6,799 nt of DNA from Acidobacteriaceae bacterium (GTDB lineage: Bacteria > Acidobacteriota > Terriglobia > Terriglobales > SbA1), in NCBI GenBank assembly GCA_003156615.1, contig PMHI01000315.1, positions 3,055-9,853 of the forward strand, in the 5' to 3' direction. Numbering within the stretch: position 1 is the stretch's first letter; each line of letters starts with the position of its first letter. Shown here piece after piece: positions 1 to 5,559 of the stretch. The translations under genes and the position numbers were made by a program. The notes under the pieces are model-generated. The model saw only the letters and a program-made list of their open reading frames with translations. It did no database searches and was not told the origin of the DNA.

Positions 1-765
1 GTGTGCGAACCGTGCCGCCGCGGAGACATTGTCAATTGCCAGAACCCGGTGACGCCAGGAGTGACCGTGGATGGAGGATATGCGGAAGTGATGATCGCCG
101 AAGCGCGCGGCATCAGTTCGGTTCCGGATGAGCTCACGTCCGCAGAGGCCGCTCCCCTGCTCTGCGCTGGGATTACGACCTACAACGCTCTTCGCAATGC
201 CGGCTTGCGCGGCGGAGATCTGGTCGCCGTGCAAGGCATCGGAGGACTGGGGCATCTTGGTGTTCAGTTTGCGCGGCACATGGGATTCCGTACGGTCGCA
301 ATCGGGCGTGGACGCGACAAGGAAAGACTGGCAAAGGACTTGGGCGCCCATGTCTACATCGACGCTGCAGCCGAGGATGCCGCTGCGGTCCTGCAGCGCA
401 TGGGCGGGGCGAGAGCGATTCTCGCAACCGGAACCAGTGGTAGTGCTATGGGGTCACTTGTGCCCGGGCTTGCAACCAGCGGCAAGCTCATCGTGGTCGG
501 TGTACCGCAGGATCCGATCCAGTTGAATGCGTTCCCGCTCGTCTTTGGAGGACGCTCGATCCACGGGAGCCTGACCGGCACGCCGATTGACGGGGAGGAT
601 ACTCTTGCCTTCAGCGTCCTCGAGAACGTCCGGCCGACGATCGAGACAGTTCCTCTGGAACAGGCTGCCGATGCTTACGCCCGCATGATGGAAGGCAAGG
701 CGCGCTTCCGCATGGTGTTGGTGACAGAAAACGCCGGTACTCAAAGTGCGGGTCAAATGAAGTGA
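1..765 (+). CDS. Zinc-dependent alcohol dehydrogenase, 5'-truncated by window edge
   Basis: This is the C-terminal 254 residues of a medium-chain zinc alcohol dehydrogenase, which oxidises alcohols or reduces aldehydes with NAD(P)(H) in the cytoplasm. Full members have about 340 residues, so roughly 85-90 lie left of the window; the GTG at position 1 is an internal valine codon, not the start. Cysteines at visible residues 2, 5 and 13 match the last three of the four structural-zinc cysteines. C55, in a CAGITTY context, matches the third catalytic-zinc ligand; the first two ligands lie outside the window. The Rossmann motif GIGGLG is at 79-84. Arginines after the second strand (R103, R105) hint at NADP(H) preference, which is an inference. 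The C-terminal substrate-domain pattern (HGSLTGTP, then MMEGKARFRMVL) is typical of this family. The stop is TGA at 763-765. The next gene starts 149 bp downstream, so an operon is uncertain. The substrate cannot be named. Confidence 0.93.
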   Translation: MCEPCRRGDIVNCQNPVTPGVTVDGGYAEVMIAEARGISSVPDELTSAEAAPLLCAGITTYNALRNAGLRGGDLVAVQGIGGLGHLGVQFARHMGFRTVAIGRGRDKERLAKDLGAHVYIDAAAEDAAAVLQRMGGARAILATGTSGSAMGSLVPGLATSGKLIVVGVPQDPIQLNAFPLVFGGRSIHGSLTGTPIDGEDTLAFSVLENVRPTIETVPLEQAADAYARMMEGKARFRMVLVTENAGTQSAGQMK

Positions 766-914
766 TTGTCAGAAAGACAGAAAACGCATGCAAGGTTTGG
801 CCAGATTTGCGTGCTAAATTGTCAGACCGGGCGGCCGGAAAGGCAAATGCCTTGGATTAATCTCACAGTACAACGCGGTACTTTCACAAAGATGTTCAGC
901 ACACTGGAGCACAA
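766..914. other. Intergenic region with two small dyads
   Basis: This 149-bp gap separates the alcohol dehydrogenase from the secreted-protein gene. It holds a 14-bp dyad, AAGGCA-AA-TGCCTT (840-853), and a shorter one, AGTAC-N6-GTACT (867-871 and 878-882). The 9-mer ATTGTCAGA occurs twice (765-773 and 818-826). No hairpin followed by a T-run is visible, so no rho-independent terminator is called after the dehydrogenase. I found no convincing -35/-10 pair. The dyads could be operator sites or chance. Confidence 0.3.
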
Positions 915-1508
915 ATGAAGTTAACGACGCTAAGTCCCACCTTTCTGACGTTCACCGCTGCGATACTACTCCTCGCTGGAATGCTTCTCCGCGGCACGGC
1001 TCAGACGATGCCGCCGGATCCAAGTTCGTCGACCAGCAGCGACGATTCAACGCAGGTCAAAATAGCCCGCGCGCTGTCTGCCGGGCCAACCGAGGTCGCG
1101 AAGGCAGCCAGGATCGTCGACACCGACGCGCAAGGCAAGATGGTCGTGCTCCGTGAGGGGAACAACGGTTTTAGCTGCATGCCGGGGAATCCTAAAGTTG
1201 TAGGCGAACCGCCCATGTGTGTCGATGCGGCCGCAATGCAATGGTACGATGACGCCAAAGCTCACAAACCGAAACCGACCAACACGGTCCCTGGCATTAC
1301 CTACATGCTGGCCGGCGCCACTCAGCGAAGCGATTCAGATCCTCATGACACCACGAGCATGCCTATCGAGATCGGTCCCCACTGGATGATCATGTGGCCC
1401 TTCGATCCGAAAACTACCGGACTGCCAACCACGCACAAGCCGACCGGAGCCTACATCATGTGGGCCGGATCGCCCTACGCGCATTTGCATATCATGGGAC
1501 GTCCATAG
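915..1508 (+). CDS. Small exported protein of unknown function
   Basis: The protein has 197 residues and I do not recognise a named family. Residues 1 to about 30 look like a Sec signal peptide: a lysine at position 2, a hydrophobic core over 11-25, then a polar exit near GTAQ (27-30). There is no lipobox cysteine, so the product is probably periplasmic or secreted. A low-complexity Ser/Asp/Pro linker follows (33-46). The globular part has two cysteines, C88 (GFSCMPGNP) and C102 (PPMCVD), spaced as if to form a disulfide. It also has aromatic/His motifs, GPHWMIMWPF (154-163) and YIMWAGSPYAHLHIMG (180-195). The start is supported by GGAG at 906-909, five bases before ATG. From memory, similar MVVLR...CMPG...MWAGSPY proteins occur as uncharacterised proteins in soil bacteria; this needs a search. 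The C-terminal histidines could bind a ligand or metal, but that is speculation. Confidence 0.8.
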   Translation: MKLTTLSPTFLTFTAAILLLAGMLLRGTAQTMPPDPSSSTSSDDSTQVKIARALSAGPTEVAKAARIVDTDAQGKMVVLREGNNGFSCMPGNPKVVGEPPMCVDAAAMQWYDDAKAHKPKPTNTVPGITYMLAGATQRSDSDPHDTTSMPIEIGPHWMIMWPFDPKTTGLPTTHKPTGAYIMWAGSPYAHLHIMGRP

Positions 1509-1566
1509 AAATATCGACATAGAAAATAATCCAGCTCTCCTGGCACGGTTGGCGCAGTCGGGCGAT

Positions 1567-1581
1567 AATTCTCGGAGAATT
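1567..1581. repeat. Perfect 15-bp palindrome AATTCTC-G-GAGAATT
   Basis: Two perfect 7-bp arms flank a single central G, 58 bp after the stop of the secreted-protein gene. The tiny centre favours a protein-binding dyad over an RNA hairpin, and no T-run follows. No regulator in the window can be assigned to it. Dyads of this size also arise by chance at a rate of a few per window. Confidence 0.35.
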
Positions 1582-1714
1582 GCTGGAGACGCAAAGAAAA
1601 ATATATGTCGCACCATGATTGCGGTCCCGACTGGGGATTCCCGAGGGGGGACGCCCGTTTGGGCCTCACCGATCTTCATGCCGTCTGCAAACCGGTGCGG
1701 CGGCTGATCGGAAA

Positions 1715-1738
1715 CTATGCGACCGAACGGTCTCATAG
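1715..1738. promoter_or_regulatory. 24-bp imperfect dyad with GACCG/CGGTC core, candidate TetR-type operator
   Basis: The core GACCG-AA-CGGTC (1721-1732) is extended by matching outer arms, CTATG (1715-1719) and CATAG (1734-1738), with one mismatch between core and outer arm (C1720/T1733). Ten of the twelve arm positions pair. The layout resembles operators of TetR-family repressors, such as the TAGACC...GGTCTA type known for NemR. The dyad ends 45 bp before the ATG of the membrane-protein gene, a usual operator position. The same bases could fold as an RNA hairpin with a GAAC tetraloop. No TetR-family gene is in the window, so the regulator would be elsewhere. Confidence 0.4.
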
Positions 1739-1783
1739 GGAATCGAACCTTTTAGGTACACAAACAACTGCTGGAGGGGCTTC

Positions 1784-2260
1784 ATGAATTTCGGGCTCGC
1801 GTTGTTACTGGCTTTCGGTATTGGCGTAGTAGCAGGATTGCGATCGATGTCGGCGCCTGCGATCGTAGCCTGGGCGGCGCATCTGGGTTGGATCAATCTT
1901 TCTGGCTCTCACCTGGCTTTCATGGGCTCAGCTTGGGCAGTCGGTATTTTCACTCTTGGAGCACTGGCCGAATTCATTGCGGATCAACTCCCCACCACTC
2001 CCGCCCGCACCACTGCCGTCCCGCTAGCTGCCCGAATTGTTATGGGCTTGCTTACGGGTACCTGCCTGGGCATGGCGGGCGGGGCGTCGCCGTGGTTGGG
2101 GGCTCTCGCCGGAGCGATCGGCGCAATCGCCGGAGCGTTCGGCGGCTATCGGGCTCGCGTCGGACTGGTTCGAACCCTACAGGCTCCCGATTTCGCAATC
2201 GCAATTCCTGAAGATCTGATCGCAATCGGATTGGGACTGTTCTTGGTTTCCAGATTCTGA
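1784..2260 (+). CDS. Multi-pass membrane protein, DUF4126-like
   Basis: The protein has 158 residues and is strongly hydrophobic, with about four to five probable transmembrane segments near residues 3-19, 43-63, 83-103, 105-123 and 143-157. The N-terminal GVVAGLRSMSAPA (14-26) and the polar loop AEFIADQLPTTPARTT (62-77) resemble the DUF4126 family of small bacterial inner-membrane proteins, whose function is unknown. Glycine/alanine-rich helices (GGASPWLGALAGAIGAIAGAFGG, stated here by position 99-121) suggest tight helix packing. The start is well supported by a GGAGGGG ribosome binding site just upstream (about 1771-1778). The preceding gap carries a candidate operator. Family assignment is by pattern only. 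No substrate or partner can be inferred. Confidence 0.78.
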   Translation: MNFGLALLLAFGIGVVAGLRSMSAPAIVAWAAHLGWINLSGSHLAFMGSAWAVGIFTLGALAEFIADQLPTTPARTTAVPLAARIVMGLLTGTCLGMAGGASPWLGALAGAIGAIAGAFGGYRARVGLVRTLQAPDFAIAIPEDLIAIGLGLFLVSRF

Positions 2261-2389
2261 CAGCCTGCCAATCTGTGCCGGAATCTTCGGTCTCGGAATG
2301 GTAGGCGCACCTTCCGCGATTGTTGCGATGGTGAGCGTTCGGCATTCCGCCGGATCACAGGTGCAGGGCCGGTCTCATCGCTCATCGAA

Positions 2390-2406
2390 CTTATTCGGCC
2401 AATAAG
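2390..2406. promoter_or_regulatory. Perfect inverted repeat CTTATT-N5-AATAAG upstream of the SDR gene
   Basis: Six-base arms match perfectly around the 5-bp centre CGGCC, ending 84 bp before the SDR start codon. The AT-rich arms stand out from the GC-rich surroundings, as is common for repressor or activator sites. MarR-family proteins bind dyads of about this size, and a MarR gene lies 2 kb away. The arms are not the same as those of the palindrome before doxX, so a shared regulator is not shown. Confidence 0.3.
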
Positions 2407-2420
2407 CAACTGGCCTCGGA

Positions 2421-2434
2421 ATGCTAGATGCTAG
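2421..2434 (+). repeat. Tandem repeat of ATGCTAG, two copies
   Basis: Two exact 7-bp copies in direct contact, followed by ATGG. With only two copies it could be slippage or chance. It sits between the two inverted repeats that precede the SDR gene. Confidence 0.5.
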
Positions 2435-2490
2435 ATGGCCGTAATCAGGGCAAGGCCATTGTGCGAGTGGCTGCCTAAAAGGAGAACCGG

Positions 2491-3240
2491 ATGGGAAAGC
2501 TTGAAGGAAAAATTGCTCTCATCACGGGCGGCAATAGCGGCATCGGCCTTGCGACGGCGAGACAGTTTGTGAATGAGGGCGCATACGTATTAATCACGGC
2601 GCGCCGTAAGGCGGAGTTGGCTGCGGCGGTCAAGGAAATAGGAAGAAGTGCCAGCGGAGTGCAGGGAGACGTATCGAATCTGGCCGACCTTGATCGTCTT
2701 TTCGCGCAAATCAAAAAAGAGAAAGGCAAGCTCGATATCGTGTTCGCCAACGCCGGCGTTGCGAAATATGCTCCGTTCGGTGAAATAACTGAGGATTTCT
2801 ATGAGTCGATCTTCAACGTCAATGTGAAAGGTCTGCTCTTCACGGTGCAGAAGGCAGTTCCGCTGCTGCCCGATGGCGCCTCAATCATCCTCAATGCGTC
2901 GATCGCGGGGAGCAAGGGACTGGCCACGTATAGCGTTTATAGCGCCACAAAAGCCGCGGTACGTTCGTTCGCCCGAACCTGGACCACGGATCTCAAGGAT
3001 CGGCGCATTCGCGTGAACGCGATAAGCCCTGGCTCGATCGATACTCCTGCGGCCACTGATTTGCTGGCGTCCTCAGAAGTCGGCGCGCAGCGCAAGAAGA
3101 TGATTCCCAGGGTGGTTCCGCTCGGCAGATTCGGGGCACCCGATGAGGTCGCCAAGGCCGTCGTGTTCCTCGCGTCCGAAGACAGCAGCTACGTCACCGG
3201 AGCGGAATTGTTTGTGGATGGTGGCTTCGCACAAGTGTAA
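2491..3240 (+). CDS. SDR family NAD(P)-dependent oxidoreductase (classical short-chain dehydrogenase)
   Basis: The protein has 249 residues, the usual length of a classical SDR that reduces carbonyls or oxidises alcohols in the cytoplasm. All hallmarks are present. The cofactor motif TGGNSGIG is at 12-19. D60 sits in the GDV motif. NAG is at 87-89. An Asn of the catalytic tetrad lies in NVNVKG (109-114). The catalytic Ser is S137, and YSATK gives Y150 and K154. SPGSIDTP (179-186) and the C-terminal [11 protein letters not shown] (235-245) complete the family pattern. Arginines at the end of the second strand (R38, R39) suggest NADP(H) preference by family rule. The start is firm: AAGGAG at 2479-2484, six bases before ATG. 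It is monocistronic as far as can be seen and converges with the flavin oxidoreductase across 23 bp. The substrate is unknown. Many similar genes are annotated as glucose or 3-oxoacyl-ACP dehydrogenases without evidence. Confidence 0.95.
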   Translation: MGKLEGKIALITGGNSGIGLATARQFVNEGAYVLITARRKAELAAAVKEIGRSASGVQGDVSNLADLDRLFAQIKKEKGKLDIVFANAGVAKYAPFGEITEDFYESIFNVNVKGLLFTVQKAVPLLPDGASIILNASIAGSKGLATYSVYSATKAAVRSFARTWTTDLKDRRIRVNAISPGSIDTPAATDLLASSEVGAQRKKMIPRVVPLGRFGAPDEVAKAVVFLASEDSSYVTGAELFVDGGFAQV

Positions 3241-3263
3241 GCCCGACCTTGGTGCCCACTCAA

Positions 3264-4316
3264 TCAGGAACGCGAAGAGACGGCAGTGAGCTCTTTACGG
3301 ACGATGGGGGCGAGGCGGGTTCCGAGAAGTTCGATCGACCGTAACATCTTCTCGTGCGGGAGCGCCGAGACACCCATCTGGAAAGTAATGCGAGCAAGGC
3401 CGCCGAGGACTTCGTTCACATACAGCAACTTCTGTGTGACCGTTTCGGAGTCGCCGATCAGCAGCGCACCTGTGGGTCCCCGCAGGGCGTCAAATTGGGC
3501 GCGCGTAGCTGGCGGCCAGCCGCGTTCTTTACCGATCTGAGTGAAGGTGTGGGCATATCCGGGATAGAAATCGTCCGCAGCCTGCTCGGTTGTGTCTCCC
3601 AGAAAGCCAATTGCGTGAAGACCCACGATGAGTTTCTCCGCGGGATGTCCGGCGCGACGCCCAGCTTCGCGGTAAAGGTCGATCAGCGGCCGAAATCGTT
3701 TTGGTTCGCCGCCAATGATGGCGACCATCAGCGGAAGTCCGAGTGTACCGGCGCGAACAAATGAGGCAGGAGTGCCCCCGACGCCGATCCAAATCGGCAG
3801 AGGATTCTGCAGCGGACGCGGATAGATGGCCTGTCCTGTGAGCGATGGACGATGCTTACCAGTCCAGTGAACATGGGTGTTCTCGCGAATTTTGAGGAGA
3901 AGATCCAGCTTTTCTGAGTAAAGCGAATCGTAGTCGTCCAAATCGAAACCGAAAAGCGGGAATGCTTCCACCGAAGAACCGCGGCCGGCGACGATCTCAG
4001 CACGACCGTGGGAGATGAGGTCCAGCGTGGCAAATTCCTGGAAGACGCGGACCGGGTCAGCCGCGCTGAGAACTGTCACGGCACTTGTAAGGCGAATGTT
4101 TCTTGTGCGAGTGGCGGCCGCACCCAGAATGACGACCGGGGCAGAATCTACAAACTCGCTGCGGTGGTGTTCACCGATGCCGAAGACATCGAGACCAACC
4201 TGGTCGGCGAGCACAATCTCTTCGAGTAGATTCTGCATGCGTTGGACCGGGCTGAGGGTAAGGCCCGTGGCGGGATCAGAGATGACTGCCCCGAAGCTGT
4301 CGACACCGATCTGCAT
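3264..4316 (-). CDS. LLM class flavin-dependent oxidoreductase (luciferase-like monooxygenase)
   Basis: The protein has 350 residues and a bacterial-luciferase TIM-barrel fold. Enzymes of this class use reduced FMN or F420 to oxidise or reduce small molecules in the cytoplasm. Family motifs are the N-terminal MQIGVDSFGA strand, GEHHR (48-52), TSAVTVLSAADPVRVFQEFA (78-97), RAEIVAGRGS (105-114, phosphate-binding region), PLPIWIGVGGTPAS (172-185) and GDSETVTQKL (288-297). Length and motif order fit the alkanal-monooxygenase-like branch. The frame stays open to 4439, but the true start is most likely ATG at 4314-4316. It has AGGAG eight bases upstream and opens the first family strand; the extra 41 upstream residues look like non-coding sequence. 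The gene follows the MarR gene after 129 bp on the same strand, so it could be the enzyme that regulator controls. Substrate and flavin type are unknown. Confidence 0.95.
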   Translation of the reverse strand: MQIGVDSFGAVISDPATGLTLSPVQRMQNLLEEIVLADQVGLDVFGIGEHHRSEFVDSAPVVILGAAATRTRNIRLTSAVTVLSAADPVRVFQEFATLDLISHGRAEIVAGRGSSVEAFPLFGFDLDDYDSLYSEKLDLLLKIRENTHVHWTGKHRPSLTGQAIYPRPLQNPLPIWIGVGGTPASFVRAGTLGLPLMVAIIGGEPKRFRPLIDLYREAGRRAGHPAEKLIVGLHAIGFLGDTTEQAADDFYPGYAHTFTQIGKERGWPPATRAQFDALRGPTGALLIGDSETVTQKLLYVNEVLGGLARITFQMGVSALPHEKMLRSIELLGTRLAPIVRKELTAVSSRS

Positions 4317-4324
4317 CTTGGTAA

Positions 4325-4329
4325 CTCCT
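4325..4329 (-). promoter_or_regulatory. Ribosome binding site that sets the start of the flavin oxidoreductase
   Basis: CTCCT on the plus strand reads AGGAG on the minus strand, eight bases before the ATG at 4316. It decides between this start and the longer open frame beginning at 4439. Confidence 0.8.
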
Positions 4330-4445
4330 AATATTCGCGGGATCTCCGAATTGGATGCCCCTGTGAATCTATTTCTCCTTCGCGGTCTTGAGCAGGAACG
4401 CTGGTCCGCCGACGTTGACGAGTAGCGTCCGACCTCCAAAACGCC

Positions 4446-4919
4446 TTATTCCTCAACCGGCTGGCGCGAACCACGAAGTTTCTGTGCTGCCAGCAGTCCG
4501 AGTTTCCTCAGTGATGCGTATAGTTGTTGCTTCTCGTTCGCCGAAAGCACCGACATGAGATCCTCAAGATCACTCGCATGCTTTTCGAAGCACGCTGCCG
4601 CTACTCGCTTACCTTCCTCAGTGAGTTGCACGATTCGTGCGCGCCGATCGCTTGCAGTGGACTTCCGGACGACGAGTCCATGTTTTTCGAGACGATCGAT
4701 TGCCGCGGTCATGGAGCCGCTGGCCAGTTGCACCTTGTCCTGAATCTCTGAGATGCTGAGCGATCCCTTATGTAACAGGGCTTCCAGTGCAGCGAAATCC
4801 GTGAGGCACAGTCCCGCATTTGCGATGCTCTGCTCGGCCAGCAGCCTTAGTGCACGATGGCTCCTCATCATCACCCACCAAAGGCGGGGTGCCGCGATTT
4901 CGCCGGCGGCCTCTTTCAT
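4446..4919 (-). CDS. MarR family transcriptional regulator
   Basis: The protein has 157 residues from the ATG at 4917-4919. MarR proteins are dimeric winged-helix regulators, mostly repressors released by small phenolic, aromatic or oxidant ligands. The N-terminal dimerisation helix covers about 8-36. The winged helix-turn-helix covers about 39-103: LTDFAALEALL, then SISEIQDKVQLASGSMTAAI as the recognition region, then the wing DRRARIVQLTEEGK (91-104). A C-terminal dimerisation helix pair follows. Cysteines are C38 and C110; neither sits at the OhrR sensor position, so peroxide sensing is not indicated. A TTG at 4935-4937 would add six residues and overlap the doxX stop by 8 bp. AGGAG lies 13 bases before that TTG, rather far, while the ATG has only AAGG two bases upstream. 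The start is therefore unsettled. The gene is closely coupled to doxX and probably co-transcribed with it. Confidence 0.93.
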   Translation of the reverse strand: MKEAAGEIAAPRLWWVMMRSHRALRLLAEQSIANAGLCLTDFAALEALLHKGSLSISEIQDKVQLASGSMTAAIDRLEKHGLVVRKSTASDRRARIVQLTEEGKRVAAACFEKHASDLEDLMSVLSANEKQQLYASLRKLGLLAAQKLRGSRQPVEE

Positions 4920-4929
4920 AGCCTTGTCA

Positions 4930-5403
4930 TCACGCAAGTTGTCCCCGGGACTCCTGCCTTGCCGGCGATGACAGGATCCAGTCGATGGAAGCTGCTCCGG
5001 CGCCGCGAATCATCAAAAAAGTTGTAATCGCCAAAACCAGCAGGTGGTACTCGTAACCCTCGCCCTTCTGTGCTCCTGTCCAATTCATAAAGAAGCCGAA
5101 ATGGTGATGTACCATCGCCACAGCCACGATCATATTGAAGGAGATTCCGAGTGCCGCAATTCGGGTCAGGAATCCAAAAATCAGGCCGAGTCCGCCAAAG
5201 AATTCTGCGGCGATCGCCAGGAACGCGAACGGCGCCGGAATGTGCATGACGCCGGTGAAAAAGCCCATCGTTCCGGTGAAGCCGTATCCGCCAAACCAAC
5301 CCAGCATCTTCTGGGCACCATGTGCGAAGAAAATCACGCCGAGCACCAGGCGAACGATAGCTGTCGCGACGTCATTGTCGGTGGCAATCAGTTTCCGAAT
5401 CAT
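4930..5403 (-). CDS. DoxX family membrane protein
   Basis: The protein has 157 residues and four predicted transmembrane helices near residues 12-33, 55-79, 82-103 and 118-136, the DoxX/SURF4-like layout. Signature patches are FFAHGAQKMLGWFGGYG (25-41), AEFFGGLGLIFGFLTRIAAL (66-85), a His-rich VHHHFGF (98-104) and EYHLLVLA (118-125). DoxX-type proteins sit in the cytoplasmic membrane. They are linked by family literature to thiosulfate:quinone oxidoreductase subunits and to membrane oxidoreductase complexes under oxidative stress, but most members have no proven role. The start is supported by AAAGGA (5412-5417 on the plus strand as TCCTTT) eight bases upstream. It appears to be the first gene of a minus-strand unit doxX-marR-flavin oxidoreductase. 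A perfect palindrome 64-79 bp upstream of the start is a candidate operator. Confidence 0.94.
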   Translation of the reverse strand: MIRKLIATDNDVATAIVRLVLGVIFFAHGAQKMLGWFGGYGFTGTMGFFTGVMHIPAPFAFLAIAAEFFGGLGLIFGFLTRIAALGISFNMIVAVAMVHHHFGFFMNWTGAQKGEGYEYHLLVLAITTFLMIRGAGAASIDWILSSPARQESRGQLA

Positions 5404-5466
5404 CGGGAGAGTCCTTTCATTAAGTCTCGCGCCTAAACTACAGAGGCGCAGTCAATGAGATGAGTT

Positions 5467-5482
5467 ATCCTTACATAAGGAT
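5467..5482. promoter_or_regulatory. Perfect 16-bp palindrome, candidate MarR operator
   Basis: ATCCTTA-CA-TAAGGAT has perfect 7-bp arms around two central bases. It lies 64-79 bp upstream of the doxX start codon, in the gap between divergent genes. Size and symmetry suit a winged-helix dimer such as the MarR protein encoded just after doxX, and autoregulation through such a site is common in that family. The link to this MarR is an inference from position only. Confidence 0.45.
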
Positions 5483-5508
5483 TCTTTATATCGAGGTAAG
5501 TTGCAATC

Positions 5509-5527
5509 AGGCACTCGGCCAGTGCCT
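5509..5527. repeat. Perfect hairpin AGGCACT-CGGCC-AGTGCCT
   Basis: A 7-bp perfect stem with a 5-base loop. No T-run follows on either strand, so it is not a normal intrinsic terminator. It could be part of a structured leader RNA of the ParB-like gene, or a DNA-binding site. Confidence 0.5.
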
Positions 5528-5542
5528 AAAGGAAACGGGCAG

Positions 5543-5559
5543 ACTGCTGGAAGAGCAGT
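5543..5559. repeat. Perfect hairpin ACTGCT-GGAAG-AGCAGT
   Basis: A 6-bp perfect stem with a 5-base purine-rich loop, 15 bases after the preceding hairpin. Like that one it lacks a T-run. The repeated spacing and loop size suggest a structured RNA, but there is no comparative evidence here. Confidence 0.45.

Larger units (their letters stand above)
1509..1783. other. Intergenic region with structured elements upstream of the DUF4126-like gene
   Basis: This stretch of 275 bp has no confident gene. It contains a perfect 15-bp palindrome (1567-1581), a GCCC-GTTT-GGGC mini-hairpin (1653-1664) and a 24-bp imperfect dyad (1715-1738). A 60-codon reading frame (1605-1787) runs through it and ends in an ATGA overlap with the next gene. 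It has no good ribosome binding site and no recognisable protein, so I treat it as probably non-coding. No T-run follows any hairpin, so no terminator is called for the upstream gene. Confidence 0.4.
2261..2490. other. Intergenic region upstream of the SDR gene, rich in inverted repeats
   Basis: This 230-bp gap holds no credible gene. It has a perfect dyad CTTATT-CGGCC-AATAAG (2390-2406), a tandem pair of ATGCTAG (2421-2434) and an inverted repeat ATGGCC-N13-GGCCAT (2435-2440 and 2454-2459). A longer imperfect inverted pairing links CTGTG/GGAAT (about 2273-2284) with ATTCCG/CACAG (about 2344-2360). The SDR ribosome binding site AAGGAG is at 2479-2484. The region probably holds the SDR promoter, although I could not place a convincing -35/-10 pair. 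Confidence 0.4.

Noticed and set aside
1..3. GTG at position 1 as the true start of the alcohol dehydrogenase
   Set aside because: It falls inside the structural-zinc cysteine cluster, with the first cysteine and the first two catalytic-zinc ligands missing, so the gene is cut by the window edge.
1335..1736. 133-codon minus-strand frame opposite the secreted-protein gene
   Set aside because: No family resemblance, and much of it is antisense to a gene with a signal peptide and a ribosome binding site.
2396..2400. The same CGGCC loop occurs in the hairpins at 2390-2406 and 5509-5527, suggesting a repeated element
   Set aside because: The stems differ completely; a shared 5-base loop is easily a coincidence.
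3241..3263. Possible bidirectional terminator between the convergent SDR and flavin oxidoreductase genes
   Set aside because: Only a weak 4-bp pairing and no T-run on either strand.
4317..4439. N-terminal extension of the flavin oxidoreductase by 41 residues
   Set aside because: The extension is Arg/Ser-rich and unlike the family, while the inner ATG has AGGAG at eight bases and begins the expected first strand.
4916..5299. 127-codon minus-strand frame overlapping doxX
   Set aside because: It is an out-of-frame shadow of doxX, which has clear family motifs and a good ribosome binding site.
5432..5455. TTGACT on the minus strand (5455-5450) as a -35 box for doxX
   Set aside because: No acceptable -10 hexamer lies 16-18 bases downstream.
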